From Cytophagales bacterium (GTDB lineage: Bacteria; Bacteroidota; Bacteroidia; Cytophagales; Spirosomataceae), in the NCBI GenBank assembly GCA_013298215.1, contig JAAFKE010000012.1, forward strand, positions 1-64,000: 64,000 nt of DNA, given 5' to 3'. The translations under genes were made by a program, and so were the position numbers. This document shows positions 9,078 through 16,950 of the stretch, one piece after another. Positions within the stretch are counted from its first letter, which is position 1. Each line of letters starts with the position of its first letter. The notes below the pieces were generated by a model that was not told where the DNA came from, did not search any database, and saw only the letters and a list, made by a program, of their open reading frames with translations.

Positions 9078-9107
9078 TTGATGTTGGATTAATTTTCACT
9101 AAATTTG
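9078..9107 (+). promoter_or_regulatory. dnaN promoter
   Basis: TTG at 9078-9080, a gap of 19 bases, and TAAATTTG at 9100-9107 match the Bacteroidota primary-sigma consensus exactly. It lies 43 bases before the dnaN start. Confidence 0.75.
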
Positions 9108-9150
9108 TTTTCTATAACCGAACAAAAATCACTAATTAAATATAGCTAAA

Positions 9151-10275
9151 ATGAAATTCATCGTCTCATCTTCTTCGCTTCTGAAACAGCTGGCAACCAT
9201 CAACGGTGTTGTATCTACCAACCCAATTGTGCCAATTTTAGAAAATTTTTTGTTTCAGCTCGACGGTAACACCCTCACTGTTACCGCCTCCGACCTCCAA
9301 ACGGTGATGGTGACAGAGATCGAAGTGGAGAGTACCGACAAGGATGCCGTCGCTATTCCAGCAAAATTGTTGTTGGACACCCTGCGCGGCCTACCCGAGC
9401 AACCAATCACGCTCAAAATCGATACCGAGACCTTCGGAACTGAGATTATATCGAACAACGGCCGCTACAAACTGTCGGGCGAGAACCCAATTGACTTCCC
9501 AAAAATCCCGTCCGTCAGCCGCAGCATGCACGTTGAGCTCACGGCGCGGTCGCTCGGCGAGGCCATCGGGAATACTATTTTTGCCACCAGTACCGACGAT
9601 CTGCGCCCCGCCATGACGGGTGTTTACCTGCAACTGACCGCCCAAAACGCCACTTTCGTGGCCACCGACGGCCACCGACTGATCCGCTACCGCCGCTCCG
9701 ACATTAAGTCTGACAGCGACAGCTCGATGATTATTCCGCGCAAGGCCCTGAACTTGCTCAAAAGTTCGCTGCCCGCCGACGATACACTGGTGAAGGCCGA
9801 GTTTAGCCCGTCGAACGCCTTTTTTAGTTTTGCCAACATTAAAATGATCTGCCGACTGATAGACGAGCGGTATCCCGATTACGAAAATGCCATTCCGACC
9901 AACAACCCAAACACGCTGACAATCAATCGTTTGGATTTGTTAAATTCCCTCAAACGAATAGCAATATACTCGAACCGCACCACGCACCAAATTAGGTTGA
10001 AGATGCAAGTGAACGAGCTGATGATCTCGGCCGAAGATTTGGATTATAGCAACGAGGCCGACGAGAAACTGATGTGCGAGTTCAACGGCGACGACATGGA
10101 AATTGGTTTCAATGCCAAGTTTTTGATCGAGATGCTCACCAATTTAGATGCTAAAACTGTAACTTTCGAGCTCTCTGCGCCCAACCGCGCGGGGCTGCTT
10201 TTGCCCGCTGAGAAAAACGAAAACGAGGATATACTCATGTTGGTAATGCCCGTGATGCTCAATACTTACGCGTAG
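9151..10275 (+). CDS. dnaN: DNA polymerase III beta sliding clamp
   Basis: 374 residues, the normal clamp length. The N-terminus MKFIVSSSSLLKQLATINGVV, the segment TDGHRLIRYRR near residue 170, and the C-terminal MLVMPVMLN, matching the M-P-(M/V)-(R/K)-L tail of clamps, identify it. The dimeric ring holds polymerase and repair factors on DNA. It has its own promoter and is followed at 17 bases by the small DUF4834 gene, so it likely heads a unit dnaN-DUF4834-nfu. dnaA is not adjacent here. Confidence 0.96.
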   Translation: MKFIVSSSSLLKQLATINGVVSTNPIVPILENFLFQLDGNTLTVTASDLQTVMVTEIEVESTDKDAVAIPAKLLLDTLRGLPEQPITLKIDTETFGTEIISNNGRYKLSGENPIDFPKIPSVSRSMHVELTARSLGEAIGNTIFATSTDDLRPAMTGVYLQLTAQNATFVATDGHRLIRYRRSDIKSDSDSSMIIPRKALNLLKSSLPADDTLVKAEFSPSNAFFSFANIKMICRLIDERYPDYENAIPTNNPNTLTINRLDLLNSLKRIAIYSNRTTHQIRLKMQVNELMISAEDLDYSNEADEKLMCEFNGDDMEIGFNAKFLIEMLTNLDAKTVTFELSAPNRAGLLLPAEKNENEDILMLVMPVMLNTYA

Positions 10276-10292
10276 AACAACACCAAGAAGCC

Positions 10293-10517
10293 ATGAAATA
10301 CGTACTCTTTGCCATTTTAATAATTGCTTTTGTGCCTCCCGTGCGCCGCTTTTTTTTCTGGCTTTTGGTGGGACGACAACTCGTAAAACAACAAAAGCAC
10401 GCCAACCAACGCGCCGACCAGCAGCGCGAGGGCGAAATTAAAGTGAACAACGCCCAAACCAAAGACGGCTCGCGCTTCAAAGGCGGCCAGTACGTCGATT
10501 ACGAAGAAATTAAATAA
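10293..10517 (+). CDS. small membrane protein, DUF4834-like
   Basis: 74 residues. One N-terminal hydrophobic helix (about residues 3-25, with VPPVRRFFFWLLVG) is followed by a charged, Gln/Lys-rich cytoplasmic tail ending in GGQYVDYEEIK, which is the typical end of DUF4834 proteins of Bacteroidota. Function is unknown. It sits 17 bases after dnaN and 10 bases before nfu on the same strand. Confidence 0.75.
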   Translation: MKYVLFAILIIAFVPPVRRFFFWLLVGRQLVKQQKHANQRADQQREGEIKVNNAQTKDGSRFKGGQYVDYEEIK

Positions 10518-10527
10518 AACCAAGGCC

Positions 10528-11121
10528 ATGTATCCGCAACCAATTTTTGTTTATACCGAACAAAGTCCCAACCCAAACTCGATGAAGTTCGTGCTCAATT
10601 TTGAGTTAGTACCCGAGGGGCTCTCGTTCGACTACCCAGACGTGGCCGCCGCCACGACCAACGGCAAGGCATCGCCGCTGGCAGCCGACCTGTTTCAGTT
10701 TCCGCACGTGCAGCGGGTTTTTATTGCCTCCAACTTCGTGACCGTCACCAAAGACGATGCCACCGACTGGGGCGCGGTGCTGTACGACACCAAGCAGTTT
10801 TTGAAAATATACTTCGACCAGAATCAGCCCATCTTTGCCAATCAAACCGTCGATTCTAACACCACCTTGGTAGATACCGACACCGAGACTATCCGCAAGA
10901 TCAAGGCGGTGCTCGACCAATACGTGCGCCCAGCGGTGGAGTCAGACGGCGGGGCAATTAATTTTCACTCGTTCGACGACGAAAGCGGCACGGTGAAAGT
11001 ACTCTTGCAGGGCTCGTGCAGCGGTTGCCCTTCTTCTACAATTACCCTCAAGGCGGGCATCGAAAACCTGCTCACGCGGATGGTTCCCGAAGTAAAAACA
11101 GTATTGGCAGAGGGTGTTTAG
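10528..11121 (+). CDS. Nfu-type iron-sulfur cluster scaffold/carrier
   Basis: 197 residues with two domains: an N-terminal Nfu_N domain (TEQSPNPNSMKFV near residue 9) and a C-terminal NifU-like domain with the cluster-binding CSGC motif in LQGSCSGCPSSTITLK near residue 160. Proteins of this layout carry 4Fe-4S clusters to target enzymes; the polyferredoxin at 6-7.5 kb is a possible client but there is no direct link. The gene follows DUF4834 by 10 bases. A weak stem (AGAGGT / ACCTCT, 11120-11153) followed by Ts may end transcription. Confidence 0.9.
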   Translation: MYPQPIFVYTEQSPNPNSMKFVLNFELVPEGLSFDYPDVAAATTNGKASPLAADLFQFPHVQRVFIASNFVTVTKDDATDWGAVLYDTKQFLKIYFDQNQPIFANQTVDSNTTLVDTDTETIRKIKAVLDQYVRPAVESDGGAINFHSFDDESGTVKVLLQGSCSGCPSSTITLKAGIENLLTRMVPEVKTVLAEGV

Positions 11122-11346
11122 AGGTTATTTGGGCACTAATCAAAGACACCTCTTTTTACGACCTTGAAAGTGATAAGCCGCCCACAATGGGTGGTCCTAT
11201 CAGCCGATCTTGGCTGAATAAACAAACCCTTTTTTACCTAAAATTAAACCCAGATATGTCGTTTTGAGGATCATTATTTGTGGCCAACAAAGATAGAATT
11301 TAGGGATAAAATCGTAACTTTACGTAACAAAAACTCACTAACGAAG

Positions 11347-12429
11347 ATGGCACAATCGGATAAAAAAGAAGAAAAATCGGCAGTATTAGAAAAATTAAAG
11401 GCACTCAGCACAACGATAGAAAAGCTGGACAAAGCCTACGGTAAAGGCACGGTTATGCGCTTGGCCGACAGTAAAATCATGGACATTGCCGTGATCTCAA
11501 CGGGCTCAATAGGCTTAGACTTAGCGTTGGGTATTGGAGGAGTGCCACGTGGACGAGTTGTGGAGGTGTACGGTCCCGAATCGTCGGGCAAAACTACCTT
11601 GGCCATGCACTGCATTGCCGAAGCACAAAGAGCAGGGGGTTTAGCCGCATTTATTGATGCCGAACACGCCTTCGATCGGAGCTACGCCGAAAAATTGGGC
11701 ATAGACACGGCCAACTTATTAATATCGCAGCCCGACAACGGCGAGCAGGCCCTCGAAATAGCCGAACACCTCATTGCGTCGGGTGCAATTGATATTTTGG
11801 TGATCGACTCGGTAGCGGCCCTTGTTCCCAAAGCCGAGTTAGAAGGCGAAATGGGCGAAAGTAAAATGGGGCTTCAAGCCAGGCTCATGTCGCAGGCATT
11901 GCGCAAACTGACTGGTGTGATAAGCCGCACGAACTGTTGCTGCATTTTCATCAATCAGTTGCGCGAAAAAATCGGTGTCATGTTCGGAAACCCCGAAACA
12001 ACAACGGGTGGAAACGCACTGAAATATTACTGCTCGGTTCGTTTGGATATTCGACGGATTGGCCAAATAAAAGAAAGTGCCGACAATATTACAGGAAACC
12101 GCACGCGCGTGAAGGTAGTAAAGAACAAGCTGGCTCCACCCTTTAAGGTTATCGAGTTCGATATTATGTACGGCGAGGGTATCTCGCGGGTGGGTGAGAT
12201 CATCGACTTGGCCGTCGAGCTCGAAATTGTTAAGAAAGCGGGTTCATGGTTTAGTTACGACGGCAACCGCCTCGGCCAGGGTCGAGATGCAGTAAAAAAT
12301 ATTTTGAAAGATAACCCCGAATTGGCCGACCAAATAGACGCAAAAATACGCGCCAAAGTACGCCAAGACGATAGTGCGCTGTTGGATACCTTAGAACCCA
12401 ACGTGGAGGAAGAGGGGTCGCCAGACTGA
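11347..12429 (+). CDS. recA: recombinase RecA
   Basis: 360 residues. The ATG at 11347 ([10 protein letters not shown]) is chosen because it gives the family N-terminus; an in-frame codon at 11278 only adds leader sequence. Walker A is GPESSGKT, Walker B is [10 protein letters not shown], the L1/L2 DNA-binding loops are present ([34 protein letters not shown]), and the tail is acidic (EEEGSPD). RecA forms filaments on single-stranded DNA for recombination and SOS induction. No LexA box was recognised. A partial -7 element, TAACTTTA, is at 11315-11322. The 11122-11346 leader holds two small hairpins around 11176-11220 of unknown meaning. A strong terminator follows. Confidence 0.97.
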   Translation: MAQSDKKEEKSAVLEKLKALSTTIEKLDKAYGKGTVMRLADSKIMDIAVISTGSIGLDLALGIGGVPRGRVVEVYGPESSGKTTLAMHCIAEAQRAGGLAAFIDAEHAFDRSYAEKLGIDTANLLISQPDNGEQALEIAEHLIASGAIDILVIDSVAALVPKAELEGEMGESKMGLQARLMSQALRKLTGVISRTNCCCIFINQLREKIGVMFGNPETTTGGNALKYYCSVRLDIRRIGQIKESADNITGNRTRVKVVKNKLAPPFKVIEFDIMYGEGISRVGEIIDLAVELEIVKKAGSWFSYDGNRLGQGRDAVKNILKDNPELADQIDAKIRAKVRQDDSALLDTLEPNVEEEGSPD

Positions 12430-12461
12430 AAACTGACGGAGCAAAGTGTCGTGTACCCAAT

Positions 12462-12504
12462 AAAAAATGCCAGCCTTTCAATACTCGACAGGCTGGCATT
12501 TTTT
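12462..12504 (+). terminator. rho-independent terminator of recA
   Basis: ATGCCAGCCT and AGGCTGGCAT form a perfect 10-bp stem with a 13-base loop. The stem is preceded by six As and followed by a run of Ts, so it can be read on both strands. Confidence 0.9.
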
Positions 12505-12610
12505 GTTGAACAAACCACCAGTGCCATCTCCTATGCCCAGCTTATTTTTGCGGTTTAGTACGGTATTTTTGCTTTGAGATTTACTGCAAGTATGTTCTGC
12601 GAACACCATT

Positions 12611-12644
12611 TTATTCTTGAAATTTTGATAAATTACAAGAATAA
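12611..12644. other. hairpin / palindrome upstream of the SWIM gene
   Basis: TTATTCTTG and CAAGAATAA pair over 9 bp; inside, after one A-A mismatch, AATTT and AAATT pair around a TGAT loop. It lies about 150 bases before the SWIM gene in a gene-free stretch (12505-12795). It could be an operator or an RNA hairpin; there is no T-run after it, so it is not a terminator. Nothing else is recognised in this stretch. Confidence 0.5.
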
Positions 12645-12795
12645 GAAATCAGCTACTGTTTAGCATTACCGAATTTTCGTGGCGAAATGAGCAGAATTAT
12701 GGGCATTAGTTTCCCCAGGAATACAAACATAGCCGCAACATTGAAATAATTTCGCGCTAAACATCTTAAATTAGCCGCTTTAAAACGTCAAAAAT

Positions 12796-14610
12796 ATGTT
12801 TATCGAGCAACAAATTAAACAGTTGGCCAACAGCGCGAGCTATCAGCGCGGAGTGGAATATTTTGAAGGCGGCGCGGTGCGAAAAATCACCCGTCAAGGC
12901 AACACCTTCGAGGCCAAGGTATCGGGGTCGTCCCAATATCGGGTTAGTTTAGAAATTGAAAAAAGTGGCGATTTGGATTTTGAGTGTTCTTGTCCCTACG
13001 ACCACGACGGCATCTGCAAGCACAGTGTGGCGTTGGGCTTGGCCGTCTTGTCCGAATTTGGCGACTCTTTTAAGGACAGCCAAAAATCCACCGAAACGCC
13101 TATAAGTGAGCCTATTACTGATTTTGCGCGTATTTTTGAAAAAACAAAATCCAAAGAAAAACTACAATTTTTGCAAGGTTTGCTCCAAAAAGACTCCAAC
13201 CTACAACAACAATTTGTGCGTTTTATGACGCCCGTTGCAAAGGCCAAAAAAACAACAGAAAAACCAGTAGTTCAGTCTAAAACACGGGTCGAAATGTTGA
13301 GTACGGGGGTGTACGAAAAACTGTCAAACTTAACATTTGACGACAAACATTTGGCCAAATATGCCCGAAAATATGGCTACGATTTCGACGAAATGCTATA
13401 TGACGAAGGCGATATGCTGTATGATTTGGGCAATGAAATCATGACCGATTTGTTGAAACCCTACGCCGATAAGCTGCTCAAAGTGCTGCAAGAGGGCAAA
13501 ATCTTGGAAGCCACCGAAATGTGGTTGGGCGTGTATGAGGGTTGTATTTCGGCCACCGAACCCCAAGCCGACGAATACGACATGATGGGCGACTTTGTAG
13601 AAACCAGCACTGAGGCTTGGTTCTCGTTTTTAGCGTCTGCCTATACCATCATCGAAAGGACGCTTTTTGCCCCCGTCGAAATCCAACAAACCATTAATTT
13701 ACTGGTCGAACGCTGTAAATATTTGGACAAAGAAGCCGAGAAGCACGACGACGAAGTAATGGGCGTTTATGAACTCAAAGTTTTTGAGCCATTTTTGATG
13801 GCTTTGTCTGCCGACCCCGAAACAGCCAAGTACCTGTACAAGTCGCTAAAAACGAACGATTTATTGGACATAAACGTGGCTTTTGTTGTCTTGAAAATTG
13901 CCAAAATTACCAACGACGACAAACTCCACGTTGAAACCGCCGAGTATTTTGCCGACAGCGACCCCGACATTGCCGTGCAACTGCTGCAAAAATACATGGG
14001 CCAAAACGACCGCCCAAACTTGCTGCGCGTGGCCAACAAAGTGTGGCCGCGTTTCAAAGACCGTTTCAATGATTTCGTTATCGCAAACATTTCGGCGCAA
14101 GAAGATGCCCCCCTGCACCTGCAAGCCCTCGAAAGCCGCTGCGTGGGCAAAATAAGTCTAACCGACTATGACAGCCTGCGAAAATATTGGAACGAGAAAC
14201 AGCGCAACGGCTTTATTGATGAACACAAAATACAGTGGAAAAACAACGGCAACCACCTGTTTTTGAGCCAGTTGCTGGAACTGGAAAACCGAGTTTCTGA
14301 AATAAAAGATATGTTGGAGCAAATGAACTGGGACTACTCCCGCAACTTGCCCGAAATGTTGCAAATTACGGCCAAATACTATCCCATTGAATGTTCAAAG
14401 ATGACCACGAAACGCGCGGATGCCGCCTTGGCAAACGGCCAACGCGGCCGCGATTTATACCAGCGCATTGCTTCGTGGTTGGAAGCGTTGCACAAAATAC
14501 CTGAGCTGCAACAAAATACGTTGCAATTTGCCGACTACTTAGCCACCGAATATTCGCGGCTGAGTGCCTTGCGCGAAGAACTGCGAAACGTGAAATTGTG
14601 GAGGAAATAA
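12796..14610 (+). CDS. SWIM zinc-finger protein
   Basis: 604 residues. A SWIM zinc finger (CxCxnCxH) is complete: Cys64, Cys66, Cys74, His76 in ECSCPYDHDGICKH. The remaining 500 residues are helical and charged, with no helicase or nuclease motif visible. SWIM domains bind DNA or protein, and in bacteria large SWIM proteins often accompany SWI2/SNF2 helicases; none is present here. Mutually close repeats of helical pairs suggest a TPR-like scaffold in the middle. The gene stands alone, flanked by gene-free DNA on both sides, and a rearranged 3'-part copy lies 2 kb downstream at 16537-16656. Function is unknown. Confidence 0.8.
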   Translation: MFIEQQIKQLANSASYQRGVEYFEGGAVRKITRQGNTFEAKVSGSSQYRVSLEIEKSGDLDFECSCPYDHDGICKHSVALGLAVLSEFGDSFKDSQKSTETPISEPITDFARIFEKTKSKEKLQFLQGLLQKDSNLQQQFVRFMTPVAKAKKTTEKPVVQSKTRVEMLSTGVYEKLSNLTFDDKHLAKYARKYGYDFDEMLYDEGDMLYDLGNEIMTDLLKPYADKLLKVLQEGKILEATEMWLGVYEGCISATEPQADEYDMMGDFVETSTEAWFSFLASAYTIIERTLFAPVEIQQTINLLVERCKYLDKEAEKHDDEVMGVYELKVFEPFLMALSADPETAKYLYKSLKTNDLLDINVAFVVLKIAKITNDDKLHVETAEYFADSDPDIAVQLLQKYMGQNDRPNLLRVANKVWPRFKDRFNDFVIANISAQEDAPLHLQALESRCVGKISLTDYDSLRKYWNEKQRNGFIDEHKIQWKNNGNHLFLSQLLELENRVSEIKDMLEQMNWDYSRNLPEMLQITAKYYPIECSKMTTKRADAALANGQRGRDLYQRIASWLEALHKIPELQQNTLQFADYLATEYSRLSALREELRNVKLWRK

Positions 14611-15079
14611 ACCTAAAATAGGAACAATATGAAGCGATTGATTAGAGTTTGTTTTGGAATTATAACTTATTGATAATGAATAAATTGCAACTTTTCTATT
14701 AATTTCAAACCTCTGACAATCTGATAAATGCAAAATATTTTCTGGTAGCGTATTTCTACTTAATTCTGAGAGCGAAAAAAATAAATATTTACAAAGAAAA
14801 TATGTTAAAAATCTGATTATCAGCAGTTTAAAAATCCAAAACAAACTCTTACATCCTTTCTTTTAACACTTTTGGTGGCTTGCCAGAGTTACAGATTTAT
14901 GCCATTTGCGCCACAGTATGTAACTATCTGATAGTAAGAATTTTCTAATTATTCAATCGTTACCCTTAATTCGCCCTCCTACTTACCTGGACATAAATAA
15001 TCGACAAATTTATCTTTATTAATGTGCTAATTATCAGATAATTACCTCTGAGTCTCGCGTCTACTTACTTGGTATGATA
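14611..15079. other. AT-rich gene-free stretch with short palindromes
   Basis: About 470 bases, strongly AT-rich, with no convincing reading frame. It holds three odd-length palindromes: CTGATTATCAG (14813-14823), ACTATCTGATAGT (14933-14945) and TAATTATCAGATAATTA (15028-15044). Parts of 14936-14990 and 15028-15075 (TTACC... CTACTTAC) weakly resemble the dispersed repeat described at 16867, which suggests decayed copies. Confidence 0.5.
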
Positions 15080-16240
15080 CTAATTTTTTGTATCAGTTTT
15101 TTTTAGCCTTTTCCCCAATTCGATTGAAGGCAACTCTACAAATAGATATAATGTATAGGACAAACAGAAAATGATACAAAAGACGATTATCAGATCTAAC
15201 ACCGCAAAAATACCGTACCGATTAGATAATCCTAAAAAACTAATCATTTTGTAAAAAAAATCGAGCAGGGGTTGGTGAAAGAGATACATGCTATAACTAC
15301 ATAATCCTATTGGTGCCAATATTTTCTCGAGGATATTAAAGTTATTTCGGGGAGCGTATAAATATTTTTCGAGTAGGATAGCCCCAAGCACTGCAAATGC
15401 AAAATGGAAGAAATATTGATAAAAACTTGACCACAACAATAGTAGAAAAAGAAGACCCAAAAGACTTAACCAACCCCAGCCTATTTTATTAAAAACTGGG
15501 GTATTGTTCAAGTGATTTTCAGCTAAAAATGCACCCAAAACCCATATGACCCAGCTTTTGCCCAAAGAAAGTGTCCACGTAATTTGGTGATTAAGGTATA
15601 AAATTTCGATGATTACTGATACAATATATACAAATAATGTTAGCCAAAATGTAAATTCCATCCCCTTTTTCTTCCTTACCATCAAGATGAGCGGATACAC
15701 CAAATAAAGCTGACATTCTAATGCCAAACTCCAAAAAGAAGAATTAATTTGATAAAAATGACTTTCTATGAGATTATAAGTAAACGTAAGGTGGGTTAAG
15801 AAATAAGCAATATGATTTGTAGTGGAGTTGCCTGTATTTTGAACGAAACAAAACGTAAAAAAGCATAGTGCTAATAAATAAGGTGGATATATTCTCCAAA
15901 ACCTGCGGTTGAAGAATCCTTTCCAAGTAAAGTTTTTTTCATTGATTAAATAAGAATGGTGGATAAGAAACCCGCTAATGAGTAAGAATAATTGCACTCC
16001 ACCTGAACCATAAAACAAAGGGGAGAAAAGCATAAACCAGCCTTTTAATGTAAGAATACTAAAATCGATGAGGTAGCCTTTATAACTAAATTGATTAGGT
16101 AGTTTCCCTAAACTTCCAAAAGATAAAAAACTATGATAGCTAAAAACGAGAAGAATACTAAACCCACGAAGTACATCAAACTTTTCTATTTTGGTTGTTA
16201 AATTCACGATTAATTTTTCTGGGTTGAACAAAATGCTCAC
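15080..16240 (-). CDS. acyltransferase family 3 membrane protein
   Basis: 386 residues with about ten hydrophobic segments. The family hallmark is at the N-terminus (FDVLRGFSILLVFSYHS, with the RxxA/G-like start of helix 1 and the catalytic-type His in YHS), followed by FLLISGFLIHHSY, RRFWRIYPPYL and SFWSLALECQLYL. These enzymes O-acylate surface or exported sugars. The gene is strikingly AT-rich with many AAA/TTT codons, unlike neighbours near 50% GC, so recent acquisition is likely. It is isolated between two gene-free stretches that carry repeats and gene fragments. A second, normal-GC member lies at 56283. Confidence 0.85.
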   Translation of the reverse strand: MSILFNPEKLIVNLTTKIEKFDVLRGFSILLVFSYHSFLSFGSLGKLPNQFSYKGYLIDFSILTLKGWFMLFSPLFYGSGGVQLFLLISGFLIHHSYLINEKNFTWKGFFNRRFWRIYPPYLLALCFFTFCFVQNTGNSTTNHIAYFLTHLTFTYNLIESHFYQINSSFWSLALECQLYLVYPLILMVRKKKGMEFTFWLTLFVYIVSVIIEILYLNHQITWTLSLGKSWVIWVLGAFLAENHLNNTPVFNKIGWGWLSLLGLLFLLLLWSSFYQYFFHFAFAVLGAILLEKYLYAPRNNFNILEKILAPIGLCSYSMYLFHQPLLDFFYKMISFLGLSNRYGIFAVLDLIIVFCIIFCLSYTLYLFVELPSIELGKRLKKTDTKN

Positions 16241-16293
16241 AAACTTACATTTTTTTTCAAAAAATACCTTATCAGGTAGTGTGTTTAATGAAG

Positions 16294-16357
16294 CTGTTTA
16301 AACTTTTTTCTAAACTGATTTTCAAGGATTTAATCAAACCAATGTTCAGACAAATTC
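16294..16357 (+). repeat. 64-bp repeat, copy 1
   Basis: This stretch aligns without gaps to 54109-54172, with 51 of 64 positions identical by my count. In this copy an ATG at 16288 opens a short frame (MKLFKLFSKLIFKDL...) that soon loses any resemblance to a protein I know; the other copy has an in-frame stop in the same phase. Both copies are in AT-rich, gene-poor DNA. It may be a remnant of a duplicated gene or element. Confidence 0.55.
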
Positions 16358-16536
16358 ATATTCATCAAAACCTGATGGTCGTATTTTGTTCAAAATCGGT
16401 TGGCATCGGCCAAGCCATCCTGCTAACGCTAACTATTTGGTTGTTCTACAAGAAAATTGTTCAAAAAAACTGCTCATCGACCGCAAAAGCTACACCTTTC
16501 AGGTGTTTGTGCTCATCCCGGCGGTTGCTTTAACCA

Positions 16537-16656
16537 TGGACACAAACGTGGCTTTTGTTGTCTTGAGAATTACCAACGACGACAAACTCCACGTTGCAAC
16601 CGCCGAGTTTATGAAATAAAAGATATGTTGGAGCAAATGAACTGGGATCACTCCCG
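16537..16656 (+). pseudogene. rearranged fragment of the SWIM zinc-finger gene
   Basis: 16537-16608 matches 13865-13945 of the SWIM gene (3 mismatches and one 9-base deletion), and 16605-16656 matches 14291-14342 (3 mismatches). The two parts are fused at a shared GAGT, so 349 bases were lost by a microhomology deletion, which shifts the frame into a TAA stop. No 5' part of the gene is present. High identity indicates a fairly recent duplication followed by decay. Confidence 0.85.
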
Positions 16657-16673
16657 AAAAACAAAAAGTACAG

Positions 16674-16812
16674 CTACCTATTTTTAGGCACCGAACTACC
16701 AGCTCTTTCGACCTTGACGGTTTTTCCCTCTGGATTTGATGCCTCCACGTAGAAAGCAAGCCACGAAAGCATTACAAGAACAACAAGCAATTGTCTTAAA
16801 CCATTTGTCCAT
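16674..16812 (-). pseudogene. possible frameshifted small membrane/secreted peptide gene
   Basis: From ATG at 16812 the frame reads MDKWFKT; a shift of one base near 16790 continues into LLVVLVMLSWLAFYVEAS and a polar tail ending at a TAG at 16674-16676. Joined, this would be a basic start, one hydrophobic helix and about 20 polar residues. Without the shift a TTG at 16790 could start a 38-residue peptide. I recognise no family. It could also be chance. Confidence 0.3.
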
Positions 16813-16866
16813 GATCTGAATTAGTTAGGCAACAATGATGAATTTTGAATGAATGACCAGGCAGCT

Positions 16867-16948
16867 CGTGCGGTAGTAGAGCAAGTATTTGATAGCCAAA
16901 TAGTTACAAAATAAAGAATAGCAATTATTTAGTTACATTCACTTACCC
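16867..16948 (+). repeat. dispersed intergenic repeat, copy A
   Basis: One of three related stretches in the window (others 24981-25066 on the plus strand and 60312-60232 on the minus strand). Shared blocks in order are a GC-rich start (CGTGCGGTAGT here), TTGATAG..AAATAGTTAC, AATAAAGAAT, ATTATTTAGTTAC and a CACTTA-like end. Each copy contains TAGTTAC-like heptamers twice, about 31 bases apart. This copy ends three bases before the stop of the esterase gene. No open frame is conserved. Confidence 0.65.
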
Positions 16949-16950
16949 AC

